Shown: positions 1 to 8,197 of the stretch, in pieces | How the letters are laid out: each line of letters opens with the position of its first letter | How positions within the stretch are numbered: position 1 is the stretch's first letter | Assembly: GCF_026017845.1 (NCBI RefSeq) | Contig: NZ_CP100416.1 | Coordinates: 7,565,326-7,629,325 of the forward strand | DNA from: Amycolatopsis mediterranei | GTDB taxonomy: Bacteria > Actinomycetota > Actinomycetes > Mycobacteriales > Pseudonocardiaceae | Direction: 5' to 3' | Length of the DNA stretch: 64,000 nucleotides | Made by a program: the position numbers and the translations under genes | Notes under the pieces: model-generated | Told to the model about the DNA's origin: nothing | The model's database searches: none | What the model saw: only the letters and a program-made list of their open reading frames with translations

Positions 1-703
1 CCGCGGCATTGCCGCCGTCCCGGCCCGCGTTGGCCTCCCCGCTCCCGCTGAGGAACTTCGTGACGGCGTTCAACGGCAGCCACCGGTGGATGGCCTGGCC
101 GGCCCGCGGGATCAGCTGGACGACGTTCTCCGCCATCAGCGGGTAGGCGACGAGCACGGCCACGGCGCCGGCCGTGTACCGCACGAGCAGGCCGACACCG
201 ACCCCGCAGACGGCAGCCGGCGCGAACACCGGGCCGGTCCCGGCGACGATCCGCCAGTCCGCGGCGCTGTCGAGGGCGAGGTCGGCCTCCGGGGCGAGGA
301 TCCGGGCCACCAGCCAGGCCGTGAACGCGGCGGCTTCGCCGAGCACAAAGGCGTACCCGGCGACGAGCGCGGCCTTGGCCAGCAGCACCGGCGTCCGGCT
401 CGGCACGGCCTGGAAGGTGCCGTGGATCGTGCCGGAGTGGTACTCGCTCGTCACCGCGAGCGCGGCCAGCACCAGCACGGCGACCATGGCGAGCTGGTAG
501 CCGAACTGGGTGCTCGCGACCGTGGGCGGCAAGTGGGCCTCCCCGGCGCTGAGCGCGGCGATCGCGGCCGGAAAGGCCATCGCGACCAGGGCGAAGATGC
601 CGCACACCCAGGGCGTGGCGATGCTGAAGAGCTTGATCCGTTCACTGGCGACGAGGTGCATGCGCAGAACGGTCCCGCGGCGGACCCCGGTGGCGCGTCC
701 CAC
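1..703 (-). CDS. ABC-2 type transporter permease, 3' end beyond the window
   Basis: An open frame on the minus strand runs to the left edge without a stop, so the C-terminus is missing. The first residues carry the ABC-2 permease signature: an amphipathic stretch ending in SERIKLFSIATPW, a membrane segment, then SEYHSGTIHGTFQAVPSR, then two further hydrophobic segments. This matches permease subunits of multidrug or antibiotic efflux ABC systems. The start is uncertain: GTG at 703 follows an AGGAGG that overlaps the upstream stop, while an internal ATG lies at 661. The upstream gene is an AhpD-like protein and no ATPase is next to it, so the partner is probably beyond the edge. The substrate is unknown. 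Confidence 0.75.
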   Translation of the reverse strand, partial: MGRATGVRRGTVLRMHLVASERIKLFSIATPWVCGIFALVAMAFPAAIAALSAGEAHLPPTVASTQFGYQLAMVAVLVLAALAVTSEYHSGTIHGTFQAVPSRTPVLLAKAALVAGYAFVLGEAAAFTAWLVARILAPEADLALDSAADWRIVAGTGPVFAPAAVCGVGVGLLVRYTAGAVAVLVAYPLMAENVVQLIPRAGQAIHRWLPLNAVTKFLSGSGEANAGRDGGNAA

Positions 704-724
704 CGGGGTCGGGTTCGGCGCCTC

Positions 725-1291
725 CTACGGGAGCGGGACCCGGCAGGCGTCGCCGGAGGTGAAGCCCTGGTCGGCGATGCCGAGCGCGCTGTTCATCCGG
801 GCCCGGGAGTTCTCCAGTGCGATCTGGTAGGTCAGCTCGAGGACGCCGTCGCGGCCGAACTCGCGCTCGAGCTCGGCGACCTGCTCGTCGGTCACCGTCA
901 CCCGGTCCGAGGACATCGCGTCGGCGTAGGCGAGCGCCAGCCGCTCCTGGTGGCTGAAGGCGGGCGAGGTCGCGTAGGCGTCGATCTGCTTCAGCCGCTC
1001 GATGTCGAGGCCGTCGTGCTTCTGCAGCATGGTGCCGAAGTCGACGCACCACGAGCAGCCGATCCGCGTCGCGACCCGGTAGACGGCGAGCTCGCGCACG
1101 TTCGCCGGGATCTTCTTCGACGCCCGCTCGGCCAGCAGCTCGTGCACCACGGACGTCCGCAGCAGCGCGGGGTGGTGCGCGACGACGGCCATCGGCTCGG
1201 GCACCGCGCCGAAGCGGCGGCCCGCGATCCGGTAGACGAGCTTGAGGAAGAGCCCGGCCTCGGACGTCTTCTTGGCGGGGATGCGTGGCAT
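725..1291 (-). CDS. carboxymuconolactone decarboxylase / AhpD-like protein
   Basis: 188 residues with the AhpD-like peroxidase/carboxymuconolactone decarboxylase fold. Glu67, eleven residues, then Cys79-Ser-Trp-Cys82 reproduces the E-x11-C-x2-C active-site pattern, so a thiol-dependent peroxide-reducing role is plausible. The His normally four residues after the second Cys is replaced by Gly86, which weakens that assignment. It starts 22 bp after the MFS gene and its stop lies beside the AGGAGG of the permease gene, so the three are probably one transcript controlled by the MarR operator upstream. Substrate not deducible. Confidence 0.8.
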   Translation of the reverse strand: MPRIPAKKTSEAGLFLKLVYRIAGRRFGAVPEPMAVVAHHPALLRTSVVHELLAERASKKIPANVRELAVYRVATRIGCSWCVDFGTMLQKHDGLDIERLKQIDAYATSPAFSHQERLALAYADAMSSDRVTVTDEQVAELEREFGRDGVLELTYQIALENSRARMNSALGIADQGFTSGDACRVPLP

Positions 1292-1313
1292 TTCGGTCTC
1301 CTTCGTCCGGCGT

Positions 1314-2672
1314 CTACGAGCTGGACGAGACGGCGTCCGCGGATGTGACGACCGGCGACGTGAGCCACGCCACCAGCATCGTCACGGCCGCCGCCGAGAA
1401 CACGACCGCAAGGCCCGGGGCGGCCAGCCCGCCGGTCGTGACCAGCGCGAGCCAGCCGAACACTGCGGCCCCGGCCAGGCCACCGGCCTGCCGGGCGAAG
1501 GTCAGCGACCCCAGCGTGACGCCCAGCAGCGCCCGATCGGCCCGCGTCTGGCCCAGGACGGTGTAGGCGGAGGTGCAGACGGCGAAGGCCGCGCCGATCG
1601 CGAACAAGCCAGGGGCGAGGAGCCAGGGTGCGCCGTCGGAGGCGGCCGCCACGGCGATCGCGGCGAGCCCGGCCGTGCCGAGCAGGCAGCCGGACCGGCC
1701 CCACGCCGTCATCTCCGGGTGCCGCCGGGCCAGTGCGGCGAAGGACGCCGACAGGACGAGCTGTCCCGCGGTCATGGCGACGAGCAGCAGCCCGGTGCCC
1801 GCCGCGCCCGCCCCCGAAGCGGCGACCAGGGCGACGTAGGTGAAGGTGCCGTAGAGCGCGGCGCCCGCCAGGCCGTTGACCACCACCGCGCGCTTGAGGA
1901 CCGGGTCGGCGAACACCTTCGGCGAGATCAGCGGGCTCGGCGTGCGGCGCTGCCGCCGGACGAACAGAAAGCCCGCCACCACGGTCGTTCCGAGCAGTAC
2001 CGGAGTCCACAGTGGACTCGTGGCGAGGGCGTCGAAGGTGCCGAGTGCACCGACGGCGGCGCCCGCGACGGTCAGCAGCACGCCGCCCAGGACGTCGAAC
2101 TGTTCTTTACCCTGACGCGGTTTCGCGGGCAGCCCGTGCCACCCGAGAACCAGGGCGGCCACGCTCAGCGGCAGGTTGACCAGGAAGACCCACCGCCAGC
2201 CGGGTCCGGCCGCGAGCAGTCCGCCCAGCGGCGGCCCACCCAGGGTGGCGGCCGCGAAGACGGCCGTCTGCCGGCCCTGGCGGCGCAGCAGTTCGCCGCG
2301 GTCGAACAGCTCGCCGAGCGCGCTCATCGCCGTGACGATCAGGCCGCTGCCGCCCAGGCCCTGCAGCGCGCGGGCGGCGATCAGCGAGCCGAGATCGGGC
2401 GCGGCGGCGCACCACGCGGAAGCGGCGGCGAACACGAGGACCGACCCGGTGAAGGCGACCCGGCGGCCGTACAGGTCGCCGAGCCTGCCGTGCAGCGGCG
2501 TCGCGACGGTCAGGGTGAGCAGGCCGGCGGCGGTGACCGCGACGAGCCCGGTCCGGGCGTGCAGGTCGGCGCCGATCGAGGGCAGCGCCGCGGTGAGGAC
2601 CAGGCCGTCCAGCTGGGCCATGGCCATGCCGAGCAGAAGTCCGGCGTAGGCGAGGTTCCGAGATGCGTGCAT
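1314..2672 (-). CDS. MFS drug/metabolite transporter, DHA2-like
   Basis: 452 residues, strongly hydrophobic, with about 12 to 14 membrane segments. Motif A (HGRLGDLYGRRVAF) follows the second segment, and the GLGGSGLI/PPLGGLLA region resembles motif C of drug:H+ antiporters. The likely role is proton-driven export across the cytoplasmic membrane. The start at 2672 gives an N-terminus beginning MHAS, within one arm of the large inverted repeat shared with the divergent MarR gene; an upstream start at 2702 would overlap the operator. Expression is probably repressed by that MarR protein. The ligand is unknown. Confidence 0.85.
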   Translation of the reverse strand: MHASRNLAYAGLLLGMAMAQLDGLVLTAALPSIGADLHARTGLVAVTAAGLLTLTVATPLHGRLGDLYGRRVAFTGSVLVFAAASAWCAAAPDLGSLIAARALQGLGGSGLIVTAMSALGELFDRGELLRRQGRQTAVFAAATLGGPPLGGLLAAGPGWRWVFLVNLPLSVAALVLGWHGLPAKPRQGKEQFDVLGGVLLTVAGAAVGALGTFDALATSPLWTPVLLGTTVVAGFLFVRRQRRTPSPLISPKVFADPVLKRAVVVNGLAGAALYGTFTYVALVAASGAGAAGTGLLLVAMTAGQLVLSASFAALARRHPEMTAWGRSGCLLGTAGLAAIAVAAASDGAPWLLAPGLFAIGAAFAVCTSAYTVLGQTRADRALLGVTLGSLTFARQAGGLAGAAVFGWLALVTTGGLAAPGLAVVFSAAAVTMLVAWLTSPVVTSADAVSSSS

Positions 2673-2707
2673 AAAGCACACGTTATAACGTGTCTTATGC
2701 ACGCATC
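2662..2707. promoter_or_regulatory. MarR operator: inverted repeat covering both divergent start codons
   Basis: The perfect 16-bp core ACACGTTATAACGTGT (2678-2693) is flanked by arms that continue as GATGCGTGCATAAAG on the left and CTTATGCACGCATC on the right, identical by inversion apart from two extra bases in the left arm. Both start codons (2672 minus, 2697 plus) and the first codons of both genes lie in the arms, so both proteins begin MHAS. A MarR dimer bound here would block both genes. Confidence 0.8.
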
Positions 2708-3146
2708 AAGCGAGGGCGGCCCGGCACTGTTCCGCCTGGTCCGGCACTGGGCCCGCCAGTGGGCCCCGGACGTCGTCGAGCGCTTCGCCGCCGGCGCGCC
2801 GGCGTCGTGGACGGTGCCGAACCTGTTCGTCATCCAGGCGATCGACGGGGCGGCCGGCGAGGAAGTGACCGTCGCGGACGTGGCCCACCAGCTGGGCATC
2901 GACCGCTCGGTGGCCAGCCGCATGGTGGCCGAAGCGGCGCGAGAGGGCTTCGTCGTGCGCTCGACGTCGACGCGTGACGCACGCCGCGCGGTCCTGACCC
3001 TCACCGACGCGGCGAAGGAGTTCCTCGATGCCTCGCAGGCCCACCAGCGTCAGGCGTTCGAAGCACTGGTGGGCCACTGGCCGGAGGAGGACCGTGAACG
3101 CTTCGCCGGCTACCTCCGCCGGCTCGCGGACGAGGTGCTCGGCTAG
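2697..3146 (+). CDS. MarR-family transcriptional regulator
   Basis: 149 residues with a central winged helix: VTVADVAHQLGIDRSVASRMVAEAAREGFVVRSTSTRDARRA, the last part being the typical D-x-R wing. It is divergent from the MFS/AhpD-like/permease genes across a 24-bp gap filled by a near-perfect inverted repeat, so it most likely represses itself and the exporter operon and is released by a small phenolic or antibiotic ligand. The start is set by the repeat and by the MHAS N-terminus shared with the MFS gene. Its TAG overlaps the TAG of the convergent gene in a shared CTAG. Confidence 0.88.
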   Translation: MHASSEGGPALFRLVRHWARQWAPDVVERFAAGAPASWTVPNLFVIQAIDGAAGEEVTVADVAHQLGIDRSVASRMVAEAAREGFVVRSTSTRDARRAVLTLTDAAKEFLDASQAHQRQAFEALVGHWPEEDRERFAGYLRRLADEVLG

Positions 3147-3880
3147 CTTTCCGCAAGGATCGGGTTCAGCGCTTCCCAGGCGTGCCAGGCCCGGGTGACG
3201 CCGAACTGGGCGGTGAACCGCAGTGCCGCCCGGACGTCCTCCGGCGACGCGCCACCCCGCAGCGCGCGCCCGACGTGCGTGCGGAACGTGTCGGCCAGGG
3301 TCTGGTAGTGGACGTCGACACTGAGGCTGACCAGGCCGCGCTCGCGTTCGCTGAGCGTGCCCGGCCCGTGTCCGGTGCGCATCCGTGACTGCAGGTCGAA
3401 GTAACCGGCGAAGTGCGGGTCCAGCTCGGCCACCCGGGCCCGCACCGCTTCCGGCAGCGGGCTGGGCGCCGCGTCCGGTCCGGCCGTCACCAGTTCCGGT
3501 GCCAGCGGTTCGACGTCCGGGCGCGGCAGGCCGAGTTCGGCCTCGAGCTCGGCGATCCGCTCGATGCCCGCAGCCGCCGCGTGGTAGCCGCAGTCGTAGG
3601 AGACGAACCGCAGCAGCTCGCGGATGTCCGAAGTGGACACCCCGGCGGCCAGGCCGGCCCGCACGTGCGCGGTGAACGCCAGGCCCAGGCTCCCCTCGCA
3701 GACGCCGGCCGTCACGCACAGGAAGGTCTTCTCGCGGTCGGTGAGCTCGGGGATCGACCGGACGTACTTCGCGGTGGCCCCGGCCATCTGGGCGAACACG
3801 GGGTCGAGCGCGTCGAGCCGTTCGAGGCTCGTGGGGGTTTCGGTGGTGGTCAAGCTCGGCTCCTTCAAGTTCGTGGACAT
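3143..3880 (-). CDS. tandem carboxymuconolactone decarboxylase-domain protein
   Basis: 245 residues with two AhpD-like/CMD domains: about residues 20 to 110, and about 140 to 235 (SERERGLVSLSVDVHYQTLADTF, then THVGRALRGGASPEDVRAALRF). Neither half shows a C-x2-C pair, so peroxidase chemistry is unlikely; a gamma-carboxymuconolactone decarboxylase-like or hydrolase role fits better. The start MSTNLKE at 3880 is preferred because a longer frame would run through the operator. It is divergent from a TetR gene across a paired operator and therefore probably induced when that repressor is released. Confidence 0.75.
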   Translation of the reverse strand: MSTNLKEPSLTTTETPTSLERLDALDPVFAQMAGATAKYVRSIPELTDREKTFLCVTAGVCEGSLGLAFTAHVRAGLAAGVSTSDIRELLRFVSYDCGYHAAAAGIERIAELEAELGLPRPDVEPLAPELVTAGPDAAPSPLPEAVRARVAELDPHFAGYFDLQSRMRTGHGPGTLSERERGLVSLSVDVHYQTLADTFRTHVGRALRGGASPEDVRAALRFTAQFGVTRAWHAWEALNPILAES

Positions 3881-3888
3881 TCGTAGCG

Positions 3889-3923
3889 CTACAGCTGTAG
3901 TGCGAGTTACGCTACACCTGTAG
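3889..3923. promoter_or_regulatory. paired TetR operators
   Basis: Two copies of CTACAnnTGTAG: CTACAGCTGTAG at 3889-3900, a perfect palindrome, and CTACACCTGTAG at 3912-3923. Their centres are 23 bp apart, roughly two helical turns. They lie between the divergent CMD-domain gene and the TetR gene, with a weaker half-site near 3940. This is the arrangement expected for two TetR dimers on one face of the DNA. Confidence 0.75.
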
Positions 3924-3954
3924 CGCAAAGGGTGTCCAGCTACACTGGGTGGCG

Positions 3955-4554
3955 ATGGAAGAAACCAGACGCCGCCCGAACGCCCGCGGCCAGGGCGAGC
4001 TGCTGCGGGAAGAGATCGTCACGGCCGCCGTCCGGATGCTCGACGAGCTCGCCGACGACGAGGCGCTGTCCCTGCGGGCCGTCGCGCGCGCCGTGTCGAT
4101 CGCGGCGACGTCGGTCTACCTGCACTTCCCGGACCGCGACGCCCTCGTGCTGGCGGCCATGCAGCGCTGCCACGAGGAGCTCGTCCGCACCGGCGACGAA
4201 GCGGCCGAGGCCGCCCCGGACCCGGCGGCCGCGCTGCGCGCCCGGATCCTGGCGCAGGCGGCGTGGGCGCAGCAGCATTCCGGGCTGTACAAGGTGCTGC
4301 ACGAGAGCAAGGTCCACCGGCGGCACGGAATGCCGTTCAAGGAAGTCATGGTCGCCCGCACGACCGAAGCGGTCCAGCGGTGCATGGACGCGGGCCTGGC
4401 ACCGGCCGACGACGCCGCGACCGTCGCCATCGACCTGCGGACCGCCGTCAACGGCATGCTGGCGCAGCGGATCAACGAGCCCGACCTGCCGTGGCCGCCC
4501 GCGGTCGAGCAGCTGGACCGGTTCCTCGCCAAGCTGGTGGGCCTGCGGCGATAG
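3955..4554 (+). CDS. TetR-family transcriptional regulator
   Basis: 199 residues. The N-terminal helix-turn-helix reads LSLRAVARAVSIAATSVYLHFPDRDALV (about 45-72), the standard TetR DNA-binding signature, followed by an all-helical ligand domain of the WHG/TetR_C type. ATG 3955 is chosen; an in-frame GTG at 3949 is also possible. The paired palindromes upstream suggest autorepression and control of the divergent CMD-domain gene. The ligand cannot be read from sequence. Confidence 0.85.
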   Translation: MEETRRRPNARGQGELLREEIVTAAVRMLDELADDEALSLRAVARAVSIAATSVYLHFPDRDALVLAAMQRCHEELVRTGDEAAEAAPDPAAALRARILAQAAWAQQHSGLYKVLHESKVHRRHGMPFKEVMVARTTEAVQRCMDAGLAPADDAATVAIDLRTAVNGMLAQRINEPDLPWPPAVEQLDRFLAKLVGLRR

Positions 4555-4561
4555 GGCCCGG

Positions 4562-5098
4562 CTACTCCCCCGCGCTGCCGTCGATCGACTCGCGGATGAG
4601 GTCGGCGTGGCCGTTGTGGCGGCTGTACTCCTCGATCATGTGGACCAGGATCCAGCGCAGGCTCGGCGTGAGGCCGTCCGGCCACGGACGCCGGGCCGGC
4701 TGGGAAAGGCCGTTCTCCAGCACCTTCGCCACCGACTCCCGCGAGCGGGCGACCGCGTCTTCCCACAGGCCGAAGAGCTGCTCCGGGGTGTCGTCCGCGG
4801 CGGAGTCCCAGTCCCAGTCGGGCGTGGCCGTCCAGTCGACCGCGTCGAACGGCGCCGTGCGCTCGCGGTCGAACAGCACGCGCGAGAACCAGTGGTCCTC
4901 GACGTAGGCCAGGTGCTTGAGGAGCCCGCCGAGCGTCATCTTGGACGACGCGACGGTCACGCGCAGACCGGCCGCGTCCAGGCCGGCGCACTTCCAGGTC
5001 AAGGTCGCCCGGTGGTAGTCGAGGAAACCCAGCAGGGTGGCGGCTTCGTCGCCGTCAACGGGCGGCTCAGGCCGGCCCTGTTCGTCCACAGTGGTCAC
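4562..5098 (-). CDS. DinB-superfamily protein (DUF664)
   Basis: 178 residues matching the DUF664 branch of the DinB/YfiT metal-binding four-helix family. Candidate metal ligands are visible: a His in LLKHLAYVEDHWF (about 61-73) and the C-terminal HMIEEYSRHNGHAD. Members are bacillithiol/mycothiol S-transferase-like enzymes or of unknown function, and mycothiol-dependent chemistry would suit an actinobacterium. It converges on the TetR gene with a 7-bp gap. Confidence 0.8.
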   Translation of the reverse strand: MTTVDEQGRPEPPVDGDEAATLLGFLDYHRATLTWKCAGLDAAGLRVTVASSKMTLGGLLKHLAYVEDHWFSRVLFDRERTAPFDAVDWTATPDWDWDSAADDTPEQLFGLWEDAVARSRESVAKVLENGLSQPARRPWPDGLTPSLRWILVHMIEEYSRHNGHADLIRESIDGSAGE

Positions 5099-5113
5099 GA
5101 GCGCCGACTCTAC

Positions 5114-6925
5114 TCACGCCGTCAGCGGGCGGACGTCCCAGATCCACACCCCGCCGACGAACTCCGCCGGCTTCCGCAGCAACAGCTCCACAGTGGACTT
5201 CAGCGCTTCCTGGTTCTGCCGCGGCCCGACCACGAGCACGTCCGCGTTCCAGGCGCGCAAGTCCGCGAGCGCCTGCGTGCGGTCGGCTTCGGTGACCTCG
5301 GCCGCCTGGCCGGTGCGCTCGACCTGCGCGAACAGGTCCGACGTCGGCAACGGGACGGCGCCGTAGCGGCCGCGGCGGTCGTCCGGGGACGTCGGACCGA
5401 CGAAGTAGCCCTCCGGCATCGGGTAGCCGAGGCCCGCGTCGACCTGCCAGTGCAGCGGCTCGGCCTCCCCGGTGCTGGGCAGCGGCACCGGCACCAGCGA
5501 ACCGCCCGGGGCGACGTACTGGCGCCAGATCCCGTCGGCGAAGAACGGCGGCGAGAGGGGCCGCTGGTGCGTCACCAGCTCCGTCGGCGCGATCGGCAGC
5601 AGCACCGCCACCACCGCGCCGACCCAGATCATCCGCAGCGGGAACGCGGGTTGGCCGTCGACCGGCGCCGGCTGCTGCGCCGCCGCCGTCCAGACGCGGT
5701 GCGTCGCGATCGCCAGGAGCGCGCCCACCACCGGGATGCAGCCCATCGCGAGCCGGGACTCGAGCACCGAGTCGAGCAGCGGCAGCCGGCCCAGCCACTT
5801 CCACGGGCCGGCGACACCGGTGTCGTCGTGCGCCACCGTGATCTCGACGCCCAGCGACAGGAAGGCCATCACGTACATCGTGATCGCGAGCGCCCGCGAA
5901 ACGACATCGCGCCACAGCCAGATCGTCAGCATCACCATGAGCACGATCAGCGGCCAGCCGAAGAAGGCGTTCTCCTCGGTGCGGTTCATCGAGACGTCCG
6001 CGGCCGCCTCGGGCGCGCCCGCGACCGACTGCGTCGCGAAGCGGGTGAACGCCGCGGTGTCGTTGCCCGCCGCACCGTGCAGCAGCGAGTGGAAGCTCTG
6101 CGGGCCGAAGAACTGCCAGTACAGCGGGAATCCGGCGATCAGCAGGGTGACGACCGCGCCGATCGGAATGCCCTTGGCCAGCGGCGCCAGCATGCCGCGG
6201 ACCTCCGCGCGGTGCGGGATCAGGTACGCGACCGCGAAGACGAGGAACGTGAGCGCGAAGATCGCCAGGGGCTCTTCACCCAGCAGGATCTGCCACGCGA
6301 CGAGCAGCCCGAGCACGATGCCGTTGCGCACCGGGCGCTCGTTGTGCGCGATCTGGATCGTCTTGAGCGCGATGAACGGCAGCACGAACAGCACGACGAA
6401 GTTCGGGTGCGCGTTGCCGTGCGAGATCATCGGCGGCGCGAAGCCGCAGAACGCGCCGCCGATCGCGGCCGCCGTCCGGTTCGGCACCAGGTGCCGGGAG
6501 AACACCCAGTACCAGCCGGTCGCGGTGCCGGCGAGGCCGGCGGTGAGCACGATCGCCCAGGTCAGCGTCGCGCCGAAGGTGAGTGTGAGGGGCGCCAGCG
6601 GGATGTTCAGGCCGAACATCGCCGCGTTCGCCGCCATGTTGACGCCGCGGGGGTAGTTCTGCAGGTCCGTGGTGAACGGGTTCTGGAAGTGGAGGACGGC
6701 CTTCGCGACGACCGTCGAGTACCACTCCCACTGGCTCTGGTCGGCTCCGCCGTTCCAGAGGTAGCCCCGTTTGAGGTCGAACCACAGCCCGTTGTAGAGC
6801 AGGATCGTGAACAGCAGGAACCCGCCGGTGATGGCGGAGTCTTGCCACGCCCAGCGCTTCGGGCCTTCGCGGGGTTCGGGAGCAGGTGGCACCAGCTCGG
6901 GGACGGCCTCGGACTTCAGGCTCAC
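5114..6925 (-). CDS. large polytopic membrane protein, GT-C glycosyltransferase-like
   Basis: 603 residues with a short cytosolic N-terminus, 10 to 12 predicted membrane segments over about residues 30-440, and a hydrophilic C-terminal domain of roughly 150 residues ending PAEFVGGVWIWDVRPLTA. The layout (first helix, large loop with acidic residues in DQSQWEWYSTVV and NPFTTDLQNYPRGVNM, many helices, extracytoplasmic tail) resembles GT-C lipid-linked sugar transferases, but no definitive motif was found. The GTG start overlaps the TGA of the serpin gene (GTGA), so the two are translationally coupled. Function is inferred from architecture only. Confidence 0.7.
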   Translation of the reverse strand: MSLKSEAVPELVPPAPEPREGPKRWAWQDSAITGGFLLFTILLYNGLWFDLKRGYLWNGGADQSQWEWYSTVVAKAVLHFQNPFTTDLQNYPRGVNMAANAAMFGLNIPLAPLTLTFGATLTWAIVLTAGLAGTATGWYWVFSRHLVPNRTAAAIGGAFCGFAPPMISHGNAHPNFVVLFVLPFIALKTIQIAHNERPVRNGIVLGLLVAWQILLGEEPLAIFALTFLVFAVAYLIPHRAEVRGMLAPLAKGIPIGAVVTLLIAGFPLYWQFFGPQSFHSLLHGAAGNDTAAFTRFATQSVAGAPEAAADVSMNRTEENAFFGWPLIVLMVMLTIWLWRDVVSRALAITMYVMAFLSLGVEITVAHDDTGVAGPWKWLGRLPLLDSVLESRLAMGCIPVVGALLAIATHRVWTAAAQQPAPVDGQPAFPLRMIWVGAVVAVLLPIAPTELVTHQRPLSPPFFADGIWRQYVAPGGSLVPVPLPSTGEAEPLHWQVDAGLGYPMPEGYFVGPTSPDDRRGRYGAVPLPTSDLFAQVERTGQAAEVTEADRTQALADLRAWNADVLVVGPRQNQEALKSTVELLLRKPAEFVGGVWIWDVRPLTA

Positions 6926-8016
6926 GGTTCGACCACCCTGGCGATGAAGTAGAGCGCCCCGGTCCCGGCGTGCCGGACCAGCAGCAGGAACGGCCGATCC
7001 ACCGTCACGGCGACCGGGTCGTCGATCATCATCGAGGTGAGGCGCATGATCAGCGCGGTGGCCGCGGCCCCTTCGAAGCCCTGTTCGTCGACGCGGAGCA
7101 CGGCCTGGTGCAGCACCTCGGACACGGTCAGCCGCGGATCCGGCGTGAGCCCGCTCAGGTCGGCCTCGTCGGTGAACATCGTCCGCACGCCGAGGCCGCG
7201 CAGCACGCCGGCGAGCTTGCTGGACACGTCGAGCGAGACCTTGGGGAGCGAGAGTTCGACCTTCTTGGCGCGGATCTTGCCGAGCAGGCTCGTCAGGGCG
7301 GCGTGGTCGAGCCGGGTCTCCGCCTCGGCGAGGTCGTCGTCGGGCAGCAGCACCACGGCCTGCAGGCCGCCGGCCGCGACGAGCCGCACCGCCTGCCAGC
7401 CGCCGGTGTGCGCGTAGCCGACGCTTTCGCTGAGCCACATGGTCGGCACGTCCCGGGTGCCGGAGGGTGCGTGGAACGGCGCGTCGCTGGTGTTCGCCTC
7501 GCGGAAGGGCAGTTTCCACGCGGCTTTCAGGTAAAGCGCGTTGACCAGCACGGCCGCGACCTGGGAGTCGATCGAGCCGAGCGGAAGCAGCTGCGGGATC
7601 AGCCCGCGGGTGGTGCGCCCGATGTCCTCGTTGATCAGCGCGCGAGCGGCCTCGGGCTCTTTCTCGAAGGGCGCGCTCGCGACGGCGGCTCCTGGCCACT
7701 CGGCCAGTTCGGCCTTGAAGGAGTCCTCGAGCGGGAGGCGGTCGTCCGCCCACAGCGTGTTCGCGACGGCCAGCTCGGGCTGGTCCTTGCTGTGCGCCTC
7801 TTCGACGAGCCGGGCGGCCTCCCGCAGCAGGACGGTCTGCTCACCGGGGTCGCCGAGCAGCGCGACCAGCTCGTCCCGGGTCTGCCCCCGGGCGGCGCGC
7901 GCGGCGAGGGTCAGCGCGCTGGCCACCGAATACGGCGAAAAGCAGGTGTTCCCGCCCCCGGCACCGAGGGCCGAGTGGACGGCGAGGGCGAACCGGAGGT
8001 GGCTGTCCGTGGCCAT
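6922..8016 (-). CDS. serpin-family protein
   Basis: 364 residues covering the serpin fold: NTCFSPYSVASALTLAARAARGQT near the N-terminus, the NALYLKAAWKLPF core strand, and the C-terminal VTVDRPFLLLVRH signature. Serpins trap serine or cysteine proteases by inserting the reactive-centre loop. Here the hinge reads EQGFEGAAATA, with Phe where Thr/Ser is usual (P14) and Gly where Ala is usual (P12), so inhibition may be slow or absent. No signal peptide is evident from ATG 8016; a longer frame to 8178 would only translate the intergenic hairpin and is rejected. It is coupled to the downstream polytopic protein by a GTGA overlap. Confidence 0.85.
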   Translation of the reverse strand: MATDSHLRFALAVHSALGAGGGNTCFSPYSVASALTLAARAARGQTRDELVALLGDPGEQTVLLREAARLVEEAHSKDQPELAVANTLWADDRLPLEDSFKAELAEWPGAAVASAPFEKEPEAARALINEDIGRTTRGLIPQLLPLGSIDSQVAAVLVNALYLKAAWKLPFREANTSDAPFHAPSGTRDVPTMWLSESVGYAHTGGWQAVRLVAAGGLQAVVLLPDDDLAEAETRLDHAALTSLLGKIRAKKVELSLPKVSLDVSSKLAGVLRGLGVRTMFTDEADLSGLTPDPRLTVSEVLHQAVLRVDEQGFEGAAATALIMRLTSMMIDDPVAVTVDRPFLLLVRHAGTGALYFIARVVEP

Positions 8017-8128
8017 GCGGGCGAGACTACCGGAACAGGACACCCCGCTGAGCGGCCGCGCGCAACTCCGGTCATCCATGACAAATCCGCCCGACGGCGA
8101 CTCTGAGCCGAATGCCGGATCGCCGGAC

Positions 8129-8181
8129 GCAATGAATGACTCATTCCTGTCGTCGGATGACAGGAATGAGTCATTCATTGC
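8129..8181. repeat. 53-bp nested hairpin element, copy 1
   Basis: Perfect arms of 23 bp (8129-8151 and 8159-8181, GCAATGAATGACTCATTC... and its inverse), extendable by G.U and T-A pairs to a CGG loop. Each arm contains its own palindrome GAATGACTCATTC. It lies between the dgt-like gene (stop at 8198) and the serpin start. A second copy of exactly the same length lies at 57034-57086. Possible roles are transcription terminator, processing site or a non-autonomous mobile repeat. Confidence 0.85.
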
Positions 8182-8197
8182 AGCGCCAACCGGCCGC

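Noticed and set aside
86-1348. 420-residue open frame on the plus strand
   Set aside because: Antisense to the ABC permease and AhpD-like genes; composition is Arg/Gly/Asp-rich shadow coding typical of high-GC DNA, with no domain.
3932-6952. 1006-residue open frame on the plus strand
   Set aside because: Runs across the TetR gene out of frame and antisense to DinB and GT-C genes; Arg/Pro-rich without hydrophobic core, a GC-driven artefact.
8017-8178. N-terminal extension of the serpin to an upstream ATG
   Set aside because: The extra 54 residues would translate the intergenic hairpin; the serpin homology begins right after ATG 8016.
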